Positions 1-11,071 of a stretch of 64,000 nt of DNA are shown here, piece after piece (positions within the stretch are counted from its first letter, which is position 1; each line of letters opens with the position of its first letter). The position numbers were made by a program, and so were the translations under genes. The stretch is from Peptoniphilus vaginalis (GTDB lineage: Bacteria > Bacillota > Clostridia > Tissierellales > Peptoniphilaceae), in contig NZ_FXLP01000005.1 in the NCBI RefSeq assembly GCF_900176605.1, positions 372,001 through 436,000 of the forward strand, in the 5' to 3' direction. The notes beneath the pieces are model-generated. The model did not search any database, was not told the origin of the DNA, and saw only the letters and a list, made by a program, of their open reading frames with translations.

Positions 1-1
1 A

Positions 2-400
2 GTTGGAAATCCTAATAGACCTGTGGTTCATATTACAGGAGATGGTTCCTTTAATATGAACTTTAACGAGGTCATAACAGCTGTTAATAATCATGTAAAC
101 ATCATAACAGTTGTGTTGAATAACAGTGCTCTTGGAATGGTAAGACAGTGGCAGCATATCTTGTATAATGATAGATTTTCAGGAACAAATATGGTAAGTG
201 GTCTTGACTACGTTAATCTCTCAAAAGCTATGGGTGCAGATGCCTATTCTTGTAAGAGTTTTAATGAATTTAAAATTTCTTTTGAGAAGGCAATAAGGGC
301 AAATAAACCCGTTGTGATTGAAGTTGAAATAGATAAGGATGAATTAGTATTGCCAATGATACCAGCAGGTGGTTCTGTTGAGGATGTGATAATGGAGTGA
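2..400 (+). CDS. ilvB: Acetolactate synthase large subunit, C-terminal part (5' end outside window)
   Basis: This is the C-terminal part of the thiamine-diphosphate enzyme that makes acetolactate or acetohydroxybutyrate in valine, leucine and isoleucine synthesis. The reading frame is open from base 2, so the gene is cut by the window edge. The visible part carries the ThDP/Mg-binding motif (GDGSFNMN, followed about 20 residues later by LNN) and the family's typical NSALGMVRQWQ segment. It ends 4 bases before ilvN, which encodes the regulatory subunit, and is followed by ilvC and ilvD. An internal GTG at 23 is in frame but is not a real start, because conserved sequence lies upstream of it. 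Confidence 0.95.
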   Translation, partial: VGNPNRPVVHITGDGSFNMNFNEVITAVNNHVNIITVVLNNSALGMVRQWQHILYNDRFSGTNMVSGLDYVNLSKAMGADAYSCKSFNEFKISFEKAIRANKPVVIEVEIDKDELVLPMIPAGGSVEDVIME

Positions 401-404
401 AGAG

Positions 405-1894
<1,490 letters not shown>

Positions 1895-1901
1895 GTCAAG
1901 C

Positions 1902-3566
1902 ATGAAGTTAAATAGTGAAGAAGTATTAAAAGGACCAGAGAGAGCGCCAAATAGGTCTCTCTTCTACGCCCTTGGATATACTAAAAAACAACTTGAGAGA
2001 CCTCTTGTTGGAATAATTTCTGCTTATAGTGAGATTGTACCAGGACATATGTATCTTGATAAGGTTGCAGATGCTGTAAAGATAGGAGTATTAATGAATG
2101 GAGGAACGCCAATTACTATTCCATCAATTGGAGTATGCGATGGCATAGCCATGGGTCATCTTGGAATGAAGTATTCTCTTCCAAGTCGTGACTTAATCGC
2201 AGATAGTGTAGAGACTATGGCAATTGCCCATGGACTTGATGCCCTTGTTCTAGTTCCCAATTGTGACAAGATAGTGCCTGGTATGATTATGGGTGCTCTT
2301 AGATTAAATCTTCCAACCATACTTGTTAGCGGTGGACCAATGCTTGCTGGGAAAAATAATAAAAAAGAAATTTCTCTTTCTTATGCCTTTGAAGCTGTTG
2401 GTGCCAACAAGGCTAACTTGATAAGTGATGATGACCTATATGAAATTGAAAAATCAGTTTGTCCAACTTGTGGATCTTGTGCAGGGATGTATACTGCCAA
2501 CTCAATGAACTGCCTTTCAGAAGCGATAGGTTTAGCCTTGCCAGGTAATGGCACAACCCCAGCAGTCTATTCTGAAAGATATAGAATTGCAAAAGATTCA
2601 GGATTTGAAATTATGGAACTACTTAAGAAGGACATCAGAATAAAGGACATAATAACTGATAGGTCAGTTAGGAATGCAATAGTTTGTGACATGGCCCTAG
2701 GTTGTTCTACTAACACCGTTCTCCACCTCTTAGCAATTGCATCTGAAGCTGGACTTGATGTAGACCTTAACTTGTTTAACGAAATAAGCGAAAAAGTTCC
2801 AAACTTGTGTCATCTTGCTCCAGCAGGACCTCATCACATGGAAGACTTATATTTAAGTGGTGGAATAGGGGCAGTGCAAAAGGAACTTCTAAAGGGAGAT
2901 TTTCTCGATAAAGATGTTATAACAGTGAGTGGAGAAAAGCTTTCTAATAATTTAAAAAGTGTCGAGATTAAAAGTCATAACGTTATTAGACATTTAGAAA
3001 ATCCTTATTCAAAGGTTGGTGGCTTAGCAATTTTATTCGGTAACATTGCAAGAAGAGGTTGCGTTGTAAAAAGATCTGCTGTAGACGAAAGTATGTTAAG
3101 ACACTCTGGACCAGCAAGAGTTTTCAATTCAGAAGATGATGCTATTAAAGCTATTTATGGAAGAAAAATAAATAAGGGTGATGTAGTTGTAATTCGTTAT
3201 GAAGGACCAAAGGGAGGTCCTGGTATGAGGGAGATGCTTAACCCGACATCAGCTCTTGCAGGTATGAAGCTTGACAAGGAGGTAGCACTTATAACTGATG
3301 GTAGGTTTTCTGGAGCATCAAGAGGAGCATCAATAGGTCATGTATCTCCTGAAGCCGCCCTTGGTGGCGAAATAGGAATTATTGAAGAAGGAGATATTAT
3401 TGAAATAGATATACCTAAGTATTCAATAAATTTAAAAATTTCTGATGAGGAGTTAAAGAAAAGAATGGAAAACTTTAAACCATTAGAAATAAATAAGGTT
3501 TCAGGATGGCTCGACAGGTACAGAAGATGCGTTACAAGTTCAGACAAGGGCGCAATTCTAAAATAA
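1902..3566 (+). CDS. ilvD: Dihydroxy-acid dehydratase
   Basis: Iron-sulfur dehydratase that forms the 2-keto acid in valine and isoleucine synthesis. 554 residues, normal for the IlvD/Edd family. The cluster cysteines are visible in NCDKIVPGM (near residue 121) and [11 protein letters not shown] (near 187-197). The C-terminal swivelling domain contains GRFSGASRG. It starts 7 bases after ilvC and is the last gene of the operon, ending before a strong convergent terminator at 3611-3645. Confidence 0.97.
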   Translation: MKLNSEEVLKGPERAPNRSLFYALGYTKKQLERPLVGIISAYSEIVPGHMYLDKVADAVKIGVLMNGGTPITIPSIGVCDGIAMGHLGMKYSLPSRDLIADSVETMAIAHGLDALVLVPNCDKIVPGMIMGALRLNLPTILVSGGPMLAGKNNKKEISLSYAFEAVGANKANLISDDDLYEIEKSVCPTCGSCAGMYTANSMNCLSEAIGLALPGNGTTPAVYSERYRIAKDSGFEIMELLKKDIRIKDIITDRSVRNAIVCDMALGCSTNTVLHLLAIASEAGLDVDLNLFNEISEKVPNLCHLAPAGPHHMEDLYLSGGIGAVQKELLKGDFLDKDVITVSGEKLSNNLKSVEIKSHNVIRHLENPYSKVGGLAILFGNIARRGCVVKRSAVDESMLRHSGPARVFNSEDDAIKAIYGRKINKGDVVVIRYEGPKGGPGMREMLNPTSALAGMKLDKEVALITDGRFSGASRGASIGHVSPEAALGGEIGIIEEGDIIEIDIPKYSINLKISDEELKKRMENFKPLEINKVSGWLDRYRRCVTSSDKGAILK

Positions 3567-3610
3567 AAATTTTTTATTAACTTAATAAGATTAATAACTT
3601 CATAGGATAT

Positions 3611-3645
3611 AAAAGGGTAGGCCTAAAATTGGACCTACCCTTTTT
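3611..3645. terminator. Bidirectional intrinsic terminator, ilvD / ABC permease
   Basis: Perfect 11-bp stem AAAAGGGTAGG / CCTACCCTTTT (3611-3621 with 3634-3644) with a 12-base loop. T-rich on the plus side and A-rich on the minus side, so it can serve ilvD (plus) and the convergent permease gene ending at 3647 (minus). Confidence 0.9.
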
Positions 3646-3646
3646 C

Positions 3647-4360
3647 TTATTCATATTTTAATAATTTATTAGACAGTTTTGTAAAGATTAAGATTTCAAT
3701 TAACGAAAACAAAAACATTTTTATCCCTTCAACTTTATTTATTAAGTCAAAATGATTTGTCGCCATAGCCAGCTTGCTTGAAGCAATAATATTTTGAAAT
3801 AGTGGCAATATATTTTGTGCCACAATACCAAAGCCAAAAATTGAAATCAAGACTGACGCAAGAACTATTAAGCCTAGAGATTTTATTTTTAAACTAAGAT
3901 AATTCATTATCGCAATTATTGGAATAGAAGATAGAATGCTTATTCCGATGTAGTAGATGTATAATCCTAAGCTTTCAATATTAAAACCACATATAAATTT
4001 GCCACTTAATACAAATAGTAATAAAAAATATATTTGAGTGAAGGCTATTATGATAAAGGCAATAAAAGACTTTGCCCTGATGAAATTTATATTTTTAATA
4101 GGACTTGTTCTTATTAATTTTAAGCCAGCCTTATGTTCAACTGACCAAAGGCTTGAAACTATTATGGATATAAGGGGGATTATAAAAAACGTAAAGTAGA
4201 ATAAAGATGTTTGAGTCCAAAGACTTTCCAATTTGTTTTTTAAGATTTCTTGATTTAGTAAATAATTTATAGTCCCAAAAATATTTGCGAGCAAGGGAAT
4301 TATTAATACTGTAGTTAAGAGTGAAAACAATTTTAATTTTTTAAATTCTATTTTTAACAT
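3647..4360 (-). CDS. ABC-2 type permease, lantibiotic-immunity (LanG/MutG-like) transporter
   Basis: Integral membrane subunit of an ABC exporter, 237 residues, with about six hydrophobic segments (near residues 15-35, 50-70, 95-118, 130-152, 160-185, 215-230). The segment LWSVEHKAGLKLIRTSPI after the second helix is the usual cytoplasmic loop of ABC-2 permeases of the BcrB/LanEG group. It lies 9 bases downstream of a second permease and behind an ATPase of the BcrA/LanF type; one ATPase with two different permeases is the layout of LanFEG self-protection transporters. The substrate cannot be read from sequence; a bacteriocin or cell-wall-active peptide is the likely class. Confidence 0.75.
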   Translation of the reverse strand: MLKIEFKKLKLFSLLTTVLIIPLLANIFGTINYLLNQEILKNKLESLWTQTSLFYFTFFIIPLISIIVSSLWSVEHKAGLKLIRTSPIKNINFIRAKSFIAFIIIAFTQIYFLLLFVLSGKFICGFNIESLGLYIYYIGISILSSIPIIAIMNYLSLKIKSLGLIVLASVLISIFGFGIVAQNILPLFQNIIASSKLAMATNHFDLINKVEGIKMFLFSLIEILIFTKLSNKLLKYE

Positions 4361-4369
4361 TTATGCCTC

Positions 4370-5125
4370 CTATATGTCCTTAGAGAGTGTAAATTTATTA
4401 AGTCTTGTGATGTAAATTAGACTGAGGATTATATAAATTAAGCTTACTAACAATGTGAGATAATTTATATTATTCATAGTCTGTGTGTATACTTGTCCAT
4501 CTTTTACATAATTTATATTCAAGATAGTAGCAAGGAGTCCAAAGGGATTTATTTGTGATAATACTTTTGATGTTAGCATAGTAATTATTCCAGACATTGC
4601 TCCAACAATTGAAAAGAAGAGGGAGAAATAAATTTTTTTACTTTTAATTTCAATTATTGTGAAGATCAATAGCATAGAAATGTTAATTGATAAAGTTGTT
4701 AAAAAGTAAATCACTATTCTTTTTATTACCTCTATATCTAAGTCAAAGTTTATATTTTTACTTGCTAAAAATATTATTATCAACCACTCAATAATTTGTA
4801 GTAAGAAAACTTTTATTGACAAGTTTTTAATTTTATCCAATAAAATTTTCTGAACTTTTAAACCAAGGCTCATTTGCATTTGCCACATATTATTTTTTTC
4901 TTCAATCTCAATTACTTTTTTAACAAGGGATGATAGGGCGATGGGATTAAAAAATAAAGAGATTGCTAGATAGGAATCTAATATCCTTGCAAGGGGATAC
5001 TGGTTAGTTTGAAAGTCTTTTGTCTTGAAGGCTATAAGGATTGAAAATAAATGTATGGCAAATAAAATTAAAATTGTTAAATTTAATTTCAGCCCCTTAT
5101 TCTTTTTTATTTCTAAGTTTTTCAT
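4370..5125 (-). CDS. ABC-2 type permease, lantibiotic-immunity (LanE/MutE-like) transporter
   Basis: Second membrane subunit of the same transporter, 251 residues with six predicted hydrophobic spans. The frame is open upstream to 5215, but that would overlap the ATPase gene by about 85 bases. I chose the ATG at 5125 because an AGGTGA ribosome binding site lies just upstream, the ATPase stop is at 5130, and the protein then begins MKNLEIKKNKGLKLNL directly before the first hydrophobic helix. The cytoplasmic segment EEKNNMWQMQMSLGLKVQK after helix 2 resembles the MutE/EpiE immunity permeases. Substrate unknown. Confidence 0.75.
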   Translation of the reverse strand: MKNLEIKKNKGLKLNLTILILFAIHLFSILIAFKTKDFQTNQYPLARILDSYLAISLFFNPIALSSLVKKVIEIEEKNNMWQMQMSLGLKVQKILLDKIKNLSIKVFLLQIIEWLIIIFLASKNINFDLDIEVIKRIVIYFLTTLSINISMLLIFTIIEIKSKKIYFSLFFSIVGAMSGIITMLTSKVLSQINPFGLLATILNINYVKDGQVYTQTMNNINYLTLLVSLIYIILSLIYITRLNKFTLSKDI

Positions 5126-5129
5126 AGGA

Positions 5130-6026
5130 TCACCTTGCACTTGTTTCTTGAATAAATAACTTTTCAAGACTTTCTTTTCTTTTTTCGACCCTATAAATAT
5201 CGACAACATTGACAAGATTTTTTATTATTCTTGCAACTTCTTCTTTACTTTTATTTCCAAGAACTAAATAGTCGTTAACAATATTTGACTGAGGAAGATC
5301 TAATAACTTTGATGCCTTAAGATTATCTGAAGTTTTTAAAACAATCACTGGTGGATGGAGGTCCCTATAGTCTCTTAAAGAACCAGTGTAAGTTAAGGAC
5401 CCATTTTTAAGTATGCCAATGTGAGTCGATATTTTTTCAATTTCATCTAAGATATGTGAAGAGATTAAAATGCTAGTATTAGAATTTTTAACGATACTCT
5501 TGAACAAGTCTCTCATCTCTTCAATACCATAGGGATCAAGTCCATTAATAGGCTCATCTAAGATTAAAAATTTTGGATTTCCAATAAGGGCTATGGCAAT
5601 ACCTAGTCTTTGTTTCATACCCAGTGAAAACTCTCTGACCTTTTTGTCTTTACTTTTTATTAGTCCAACATCTCTTAAGGTTTGATCAATCATATTTTTA
5701 TTTATATTTTTCATGTCACAGATAAGATCTAAGTTATCATAGGCTGTGAGGTGGTCATAAAAGGACGGGGCTTCGATTAATGAACCTAAATTCTTATTTG
5801 TTTCTTTTTGATTTTTTTCATTTACTTCTTTTCCATACAAGCTTATTTTTCCAGAATCTTTTTTAACTAAACCTAGAATAGACTTCATAAGGGTGGACTT
5901 GCCAGCACCATTGGGCCCAATAAGTCCAAAGATACTTCCTTCTTGGATTTCTAAATTTACATTCTTTAAGACTGTGTTTTTGTCATAGGATTTCGTAAGA
6001 TTTTCAATTTTTAAAATATTTGTCAT
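5130..6026 (-). CDS. ABC transporter ATP-binding protein, LanF/BcrA-like
   Basis: ATPase that drives the two permeases encoded downstream. Walker A GPNGAGKST near residue 41, signature FSLGMKQRLGIA near 135, Walker B FLILDEPINGLDP near 155, followed by an H-loop (SSHIL). The SLGMKQRLGIAIALI and DEPINGLDPYGIEEMRDL segments are typical of bacitracin- and lantibiotic-protection ATPases. The start is set at 6026 (MTNILKIENLTKSYD, AAAGGAG 6 bases upstream) rather than the longer frame from 6050. Divergent from a two-component system at 6161, which is the common arrangement for peptide-sensing detoxification modules. Confidence 0.85.
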   Translation of the reverse strand: MTNILKIENLTKSYDKNTVLKNVNLEIQEGSIFGLIGPNGAGKSTLMKSILGLVKKDSGKISLYGKEVNEKNQKETNKNLGSLIEAPSFYDHLTAYDNLDLICDMKNINKNMIDQTLRDVGLIKSKDKKVREFSLGMKQRLGIAIALIGNPKFLILDEPINGLDPYGIEEMRDLFKSIVKNSNTSILISSHILDEIEKISTHIGILKNGSLTYTGSLRDYRDLHPPVIVLKTSDNLKASKLLDLPQSNIVNDYLVLGNKSKEEVARIIKNLVNVVDIYRVEKRKESLEKLFIQETSAR

Positions 6027-6103
6027 GATATTCTCCTTTCTCAAATTCAAAATGATTATAAAAAATGGAAATAACTTAGAGATTTTAAGTAGATTACTTT
6101 TAC

Positions 6104-6136
6104 ATCACATTTTAAAAATTAAAATTTTTATGTGAT
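6104..6136. promoter_or_regulatory. Inverted repeat in the divergent intergenic region, possible response-regulator operator
   Basis: ATCACAT (6104-6110) and ATGTGAT (6130-6136) form a perfect 7-bp inverted repeat, with A/T-rich inner complementarity (AAAAATT ... AATTTTT). It sits between the divergent ABC transporter and two-component genes and overlaps the probable -10 region of the latter (TAAAAT, 6136-6141). Position and symmetry suggest an operator or autoregulatory site; this is inference. Confidence 0.4.
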
Positions 6137-6160
6137 AAAATTGCTTTAAAGGAGAAAGAA

Positions 6161-6865
6161 ATGAATATTTTTAGAGATGCAAGCATTTTATTAGTTGATG
6201 ACGAGTCTTATTTGATTGATAGTATGTACAAGTTTTTAAAGAACAAGGGATACCAAAAGATACTCACAGCAAAAAATATTGCAGAAGCAAGATTTAAACT
6301 TAATAACAATAAAGTTGATTTAATGATATTAGATATAATGCTCACCGATGGGAGTGGCTTTGACTTATTAAAGGACCTTAGAAAGAAGTCAAGCCTACCT
6401 GTAATTATATTGTCAGCCTTAAGTGGTATTGATGACAAAAAAGAAGGTTTCGATTTAGAAGTAGACGACTATATAGTAAAGCCTTTTTTGCCTGAAGACC
6501 TCTTGTGGAGAATAGAGGCAGTGCTTAGGAGAACTTATCAAAATAAAAATGAAAAAATTATCTTATCAGGTGGAATTATTTTTGATAGAGAGAGGGCAAT
6601 GCTAATAAAGAATGAAGAGGATATACAATTGACGGCAAAACAATTTAAAATTTTAGATTATCTTGCTACTAATTTAAATAAAATTGTTTCAATAGACCAA
6701 ATATTAGAAAAATGTTGGGAAGATAGCTTTGGTTACGAAAACACGTTAATAACCCACATCTATAGACTAAGGGATAAGCTTGAAACAGATCCTGCAAATC
6801 CAAAAATTCTTATTACAGTAAAGGGATTGGGCTACAAGTTACTTGGGGATAATAAAGAATGTTAA
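6161..6865 (+). CDS. OmpR-family response regulator
   Basis: DNA-binding response regulator, 234 residues. Receiver domain (residues 8-120) with the acidic pair D13-D14, phospho-acceptor D58 (LMILDIML) and the conserved lysine in VKPF. The C-terminal winged helix (about 135-230) ends with the family motif ITVKGLGYKL. AGGAG lies 6 bases before the ATG. It overlaps the kinase gene by 7 bases and is divergent from the LanFEG-like transporter, so it probably controls that transporter in response to the kinase signal; this is inferred from position only. Confidence 0.9.
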   Translation: MNIFRDASILLVDDESYLIDSMYKFLKNKGYQKILTAKNIAEARFKLNNNKVDLMILDIMLTDGSGFDLLKDLRKKSSLPVIILSALSGIDDKKEGFDLEVDDYIVKPFLPEDLLWRIEAVLRRTYQNKNEKIILSGGIIFDRERAMLIKNEEDIQLTAKQFKILDYLATNLNKIVSIDQILEKCWEDSFGYENTLITHIYRLRDKLETDPANPKILITVKGLGYKLLGDNKEC

Positions 6866-8169
6866 ATTATTTTTTAAAAAAACTAAAGAAATTTGTTTTA
6901 TTTATATTAATTTTATTAGTCTTAATGATTTTGAGTTTAATTGGAAATTTTTATACAAGTTTTAAATTTTCAAAAAAATATACAGAGCCAAGCAATGTAT
7001 TTGAATTTGTAGAAAATAATAAAGAGGAAAATAAGGCTGAAGAAATTTATTTTACAGAGGAAAATAAGAAATACTTAGAAGATAAAAATATTTGGGCAAT
7101 AAGAATTGATAAAAATGGACAAGTTGTTGAGAGCTTTAACAAGCCTAAAGAAGTTAAAAATAAATTTGAAATAAGTGATATTGTTAGGTTTACAAGGTAT
7201 TACTTAAATGATTATCCTGTCTTTACTTTTGTAGTAGATGATGGAGTATTAGTTCTTGCTTATCCAAAAAATTCTTTAGATAAGTTTCCCTTTAATTATT
7301 ATTCTTATGAATTAGCAAAGATAAACTTCCTTATTTTACTTATTAGTATTCTCTTCTTCGCTCTACTTGTTTATGTATTTTATGTTTATGAAGTTAAAAG
7401 TATTTTTAAAAAATTAAACCCACTTCAAGAAGCTATCAATAATGTTTTTGATGAAGATTATAAGGGACTTGAAGAAGAGGGAGAGTTAAAAGAAATTTCT
7501 AAAACAATTAATGAAGCAAATGAGAAATTTATTAATCTTAAAAAAAGCCAAGCAAGTTGGCTCAGAGGAATCAGTCACGACATAAGGACTCCTCTCACAA
7601 AAATCTCTTGGGAGATGGAAGGAATCAAGACAAAAGAAAATTTAGATGAAGTCAAAAGAATTGAAGATCAAGTTATAAAAATAAGCAGAATTATCGAGGA
7701 CTTAAATTTAACAAATAGCCTTGAGAACCTTAGCGACAAACATTTTGAGTATAGGGATCCAATCTCTGTTATAAGAAAGTTAATCGTAAATAGTTTAAAT
7801 GAAAATCCTAATAAAGAAATTATTTTTGAAAATAAAATAAATAAAGAAATAAAAATAAAAATGGATAATCATTTATTTTACAGGATGCTAGAAAATATTT
7901 TAAACAACAGTATTAAATATGGAGAGGGGAAAATTTATATAAATTATGAGATTTTATATGACAGCTTGCTTATATCCATTACGAATGAAGGAAGTCCAAT
8001 TGATTATAGTGTTATAAAAAGACTTAACGAAGAAAATCTATCCGATGTTCAAAGACATGGAATGGGCTTATTTGTATCAAAACAAATTTGTAACTTGCAT
8101 AAGGGCGTGATGAAAATAGAAAATTATGATCAAGCTGTAAGTGTGTCTTTTATTTTTGATTTGAAATAA
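6859..8169 (+). CDS. Sensor histidine kinase
   Basis: Partner kinase of the preceding regulator, 436 residues. A membrane helix at about 12-34, an extracytoplasmic domain of some 115 residues, a second helix at about 152-175, then a cytoplasmic DHp domain with phospho-acceptor H240 in GISHDIRTPLTK, and an HATPase domain (N box NNSIKYGEG, G box HGMGLFVSK). The moderately sized sensor loop is too divergent to name a ligand. Together with the adjacent transporter it resembles peptide-antibiotic sensing systems. Start overlaps the regulator stop. Confidence 0.85.
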   Translation: MLNYFLKKLKKFVLFILILLVLMILSLIGNFYTSFKFSKKYTEPSNVFEFVENNKEENKAEEIYFTEENKKYLEDKNIWAIRIDKNGQVVESFNKPKEVKNKFEISDIVRFTRYYLNDYPVFTFVVDDGVLVLAYPKNSLDKFPFNYYSYELAKINFLILLISILFFALLVYVFYVYEVKSIFKKLNPLQEAINNVFDEDYKGLEEEGELKEISKTINEANEKFINLKKSQASWLRGISHDIRTPLTKISWEMEGIKTKENLDEVKRIEDQVIKISRIIEDLNLTNSLENLSDKHFEYRDPISVIRKLIVNSLNENPNKEIIFENKINKEIKIKMDNHLFYRMLENILNNSIKYGEGKIYINYEILYDSLLISITNEGSPIDYSVIKRLNEENLSDVQRHGMGLFVSKQICNLHKGVMKIENYDQAVSVSFIFDLK

Positions 8170-8208
8170 AAATAATGAAGTGATAAGCATCATCTTATGC
8201 CCATAATA

Positions 8209-8238
8209 TTGACGATTACTAAAGTGATGTAATATAAT
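8209..8238 (+). promoter_or_regulatory. Promoter of the yebC operon
   Basis: TTGACG (8209-8214) and TATAAT (8233-8238) separated by 18 bases, about 45 bases before yebC. This is the only good sigma-70-type promoter I see ahead of the run of plus-strand genes reaching to 16505. Confidence 0.8.
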
Positions 8239-8281
8239 AATCTATATGCTTAAAAATCGATTTATATAGAAAGGTGATTAG

Positions 8282-9007
8282 ATGTCAGGACATTCTAAAT
8301 GGAATAATATTAAAAATAAAAAAGGTAAGGAAGATGCAAGAAGAGGTAAAATTTTTACAAAACTTGCAAGACAAATAACTGTAGCAGCTAAGGAAGCTGG
8401 ACTTGATCCAGATTACAATCCATCACTTAAGGTTGCTATTGATAAGGCTAAGGCAGAAAATATGCCTAATGACAACATAGAAAGAGCTATTGCTAAAGCT
8501 GGTGGTGGCGACAACGACGATAACTTTGAAGAAATTGTTTACGAAGGATATGGTCCAGGTGGGGTTGCTGTTATGGTTCACTGCCTAACAGATAATAGAA
8601 ATAGAACTGCACCTGAAATAAGACATTTATTTGATAAATATGCAGGTAATCTTGGTCAACCAGGTTGTGTATCTTTTATGTTTGATAAAAAGGGAATACT
8701 TGGTGTCTTAAAAGAAGACTTTGACGAAGATGAGTTTACTTTAATTGCAATTGATGCTGGAGCAGAAGATGTAGTCGACAGGGGAGAAGCCTTTGAAATT
8801 ATTACTGAGCCAGAAGACTATCACAATGTAAGAAAGGCTTTGGAAGATGAAGGTCATTCCTTTATTGAATCTGATATAACTTACATCCCTCAAACTGAAA
8901 CTGCTTTAGCTGATGAAGATGATATTAAGAATATGGAAAAGTTAATTGATGCCTTAGAGGACAACGATGATGTAACAGATGTGTTCACATCATGGGAGAG
9001 AGATTAA
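8282..9007 (+). CDS. yebC: YebC/PmpR/TACO1-family protein
   Basis: 241-residue member of the YebC/TACO1 family, starting with the diagnostic [15 protein letters not shown]. Members were first described as transcriptional regulators (PmpR); more recent work assigns YebC proteins a role at the ribosome, easing translation of proline-rich stretches. All three family domains are present, with the acidic [20 protein letters not shown] segment. The usual neighbours ruvCAB are absent here; instead deoC overlaps its stop codon by one base. A ribosome binding site AAGGTG precedes the ATG. Confidence 0.93.
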   Translation: MSGHSKWNNIKNKKGKEDARRGKIFTKLARQITVAAKEAGLDPDYNPSLKVAIDKAKAENMPNDNIERAIAKAGGGDNDDNFEEIVYEGYGPGGVAVMVHCLTDNRNRTAPEIRHLFDKYAGNLGQPGCVSFMFDKKGILGVLKEDFDEDEFTLIAIDAGAEDVVDRGEAFEIITEPEDYHNVRKALEDEGHSFIESDITYIPQTETALADEDDIKNMEKLIDALEDNDDVTDVFTSWERD

Positions 9008-9666
9008 TGGAAATTAATAGGATTATTGACCATACATTATTAAAACCAGAATCTACAGAAGAACAAATTGAAAAAATAATAGAAGAAGCCAAAGAATATA
9101 ATTTTTTCTCAGTTTGCGTAAACCCAGTGTGGGTTAAAAAATGTGCTGAAAGTTTAAAGGACACTGATGTAAAAGTTTGTACAGTTATTGGGTTTCCACT
9201 AGGTGCTAATACTAAAGAAGTTAAAGTTTTTGAAACAGAAAATGCTATAAAAAATGGAGCCAATGAAATTGACATGGTAATAAATATTGGACTTCTTAAG
9301 TCAAAAAAATACGACTTAGTTAAAGAAGAAATCCATGAGATTGCAAAAGTTTGTCATAATAATGGGACCCTTTTAAAGGTTATACTTGAAAATTGCCTTC
9401 TAACAAAAGAAGAAATTGTTAAAGCTTGTGAACTTTCAGATGAAGCCGGAGCAGATTTTGTTAAGACTTCTACTGGTTTTTCAACTTCAGGAGCAGATCC
9501 TGATGACGTTGCCTTGATGAGAAAATCTGTATCAGAAAGAGTAAAGGTTAAGGCTAGCGGAGGCATAAGAGACTACAAAAAATCCCTAGAAATGATTGAA
9601 AATGGAGCCGATAGACTTGGTGTGTCTGCCGGAGTTAATATTTACAAAGAAAGCAAGTCACTATGA
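9007..9666 (+). CDS. deoC: Deoxyribose-phosphate aldolase
   Basis: Cleaves 2-deoxyribose 5-phosphate to glyceraldehyde 3-phosphate and acetaldehyde in deoxynucleoside catabolism. Start at ATG 9007 ([17 protein letters not shown]), which shares a base with the yebC stop and has GGGAGAG upstream; the frame is open from 8992 but those residues are not conserved. 219 residues, one TIM barrel. Motifs visible: DHTLLKP at the N-terminus, the Schiff-base lysine in [10 protein letters not shown] and the second lysine in [11 protein letters not shown]. No other deo genes are nearby. Confidence 0.95.
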   Translation: MEINRIIDHTLLKPESTEEQIEKIIEEAKEYNFFSVCVNPVWVKKCAESLKDTDVKVCTVIGFPLGANTKEVKVFETENAIKNGANEIDMVINIGLLKSKKYDLVKEEIHEIAKVCHNNGTLLKVILENCLLTKEEIVKACELSDEAGADFVKTSTGFSTSGADPDDVALMRKSVSERVKVKASGGIRDYKKSLEMIENGADRLGVSAGVNIYKESKSL

Positions 9667-10418
9667 ATATAAATCCCGTTGCCTTTACAATTTTTGGATT
9701 AGAAGTTAAATGGTACGGAATTCTAATTGCTCTTGGAGTTTTCTTGGCTATCCTTATAACAGAGTCCATGGCAAAGAAGAAATCTTACAAAAATGGACTT
9801 TACAAGGATATTGCAAATGATGTTTCTCTATTTGCAGTTATAATTGGAGTCTTGGGAGCAAGGCTTTATTATGTAATATTTGAATGGGACTACTATAGTC
9901 AACATTTAAATGAAATCTTTGCAATCCGAAATGGTGGACTAGCAGTTTACGGAGGCATTATTGCCGGCGGTCTAACAATTTATATATTCACAAGAGTGAA
10001 AAAAGTAAATTTTTGGACTTTGACAGATTGTATTGCACCTGGTCTTGCCCTTGCCCAATCAATTGGCAGGTGGGGGAACTATATTAATGGAGAAGCTCAC
10101 GGTGGAGTTACTAATGTGCCTTGGGCAATTTTAGTTGATGGACAAAGGGTTCATCCAACATTTTTTTATGAATCCTCTGTAAATTTTTTGATATTTTTAT
10201 TTTTATATTTTTATCTTTCAAAAAAGCAAAAGTTTGAAGGACAATTAATATCTTTTTATTTAATATGCTATGGTATCGCAAGATTCTTTATTGAGGGAAT
10301 GAGAACTGATTCTCTTTACATTGGTGCCTTTAGGGTTTCCCAACTTGTGAGTCTTGGACTTATTGTCTTTGGACTTGCCATAAGATTTATAGCAAAAAGT
10401 AGACAAGAGAATAAATGA
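9663..10418 (+). CDS. lgt: Prolipoprotein diacylglyceryl transferase
   Basis: Membrane enzyme that transfers diacylglycerol from phosphatidylglycerol to the lipobox cysteine of prolipoproteins, the first step of lipoprotein maturation. 251 residues with about seven membrane helices. The Lgt signature is visible as [15 protein letters not shown], with [14 protein letters not shown] and [12 protein letters not shown] also typical. The ATG overlaps the deoC stop (ATGA). Confidence 0.95.
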   Translation: MNINPVAFTIFGLEVKWYGILIALGVFLAILITESMAKKKSYKNGLYKDIANDVSLFAVIIGVLGARLYYVIFEWDYYSQHLNEIFAIRNGGLAVYGGIIAGGLTIYIFTRVKKVNFWTLTDCIAPGLALAQSIGRWGNYINGEAHGGVTNVPWAILVDGQRVHPTFFYESSVNFLIFLFLYFYLSKKQKFEGQLISFYLICYGIARFFIEGMRTDSLYIGAFRVSQLVSLGLIVFGLAIRFIAKSRQENK

Positions 10419-10422
10419 TTTT

Positions 10423-10442
10423 TAGACTAGGCGACTAGTCTA
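10423..10442. repeat. Perfect 8-bp hairpin between lgt and queH
   Basis: TAGACTAG (10423-10430), loop GCGA, CTAGTCTA (10435-10442), ending 7 bases before the AGGTGG ribosome binding site of queH. The following ATTTTATA is a poor U-tract, so this may be a weak terminator, an RNA-stability element or a control on queH translation. Confidence 0.5.
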
Positions 10443-10459
10443 ATTTTATAGGTGGTATT

Positions 10460-11071
10460 TTGAATAAGATTAATTACAATTTGGAAATGGAAAAAGTAAT
10501 AAAAACTATAGACAAAAACCATAAGCCAAGGCTACTTTTGCACTCTTGTTGTGGTCCTTGTTCTTCTGCAATCTTGGAAAGAATTAATGAATACTTCGAC
10601 ATTGATGTATTTTATTACAACCCAAACATTGATAGGGAAGAAGAATTTTACAGAAGAGCCGAGGAGCAAGTGGAACTTGTGAAGAATTTAGGACTAAATG
10701 ATGAAATTCAAGTACAAGTAATTAAGTATAATCATAATGAGTTTCTTGATTACATCAAGGGTTTTGAAAAATATCGCGAAGGTGGTCCTAGATGTTTTAA
10801 GTGTTACAGGCAGAGAATGGAAAGGGCAGCAGAATTTGCTGCTGAAAATAAGTACGACTATTTTACAACGACACTTTCTATTTCTCCCCACAAGGACTCA
10901 CAAATTTTAAATAAATTGGGAGATTTTTTATCCAAGGAATACAATGTTAAATATTTATTTTCAGACTTTAAGAAAAAAAATGGGTTTAAAAGGTCTGTAG
11001 AGTTAACAGAAAAGTTTAATATGTATAGGCAAGATTATTGTGGTTGTGAATTTTCAAGGAGTAAAGATTGA
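10460..11071 (+). CDS. queH: Epoxyqueuosine reductase QueH
   Basis: Non-cobalamin epoxyqueuosine reductase (formerly DUF208), which performs the last step of queuosine synthesis on tRNA wobble G34. 203 residues. The family cysteines are visible: LLLHSCCGPCSS near residues 25-36, GPRCFKCYRQR in the middle and QDYCGCEFS at the C-terminus, which supply the iron-sulfur and metal sites. The start is TTG, with AGGTGG 4 bases upstream. No other queuosine genes are in the window, so this may act on salvaged precursor. Confidence 0.93.
   Translation: MNKINYNLEMEKVIKTIDKNHKPRLLLHSCCGPCSSAILERINEYFDIDVFYYNPNIDREEEFYRRAEEQVELVKNLGLNDEIQVQVIKYNHNEFLDYIKGFEKYREGGPRCFKCYRQRMERAAEFAAENKYDYFTTTLSISPHKDSQILNKLGDFLSKEYNVKYLFSDFKKKNGFKRSVELTEKFNMYRQDYCGCEFSRSKD

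Noticed and set aside
5126-5215. Extended N-terminus for the 4370-5125 permease
   Set aside because: It would overlap the ATPase gene by some 85 bases; a ribosome binding site and the conserved start are at 5125.
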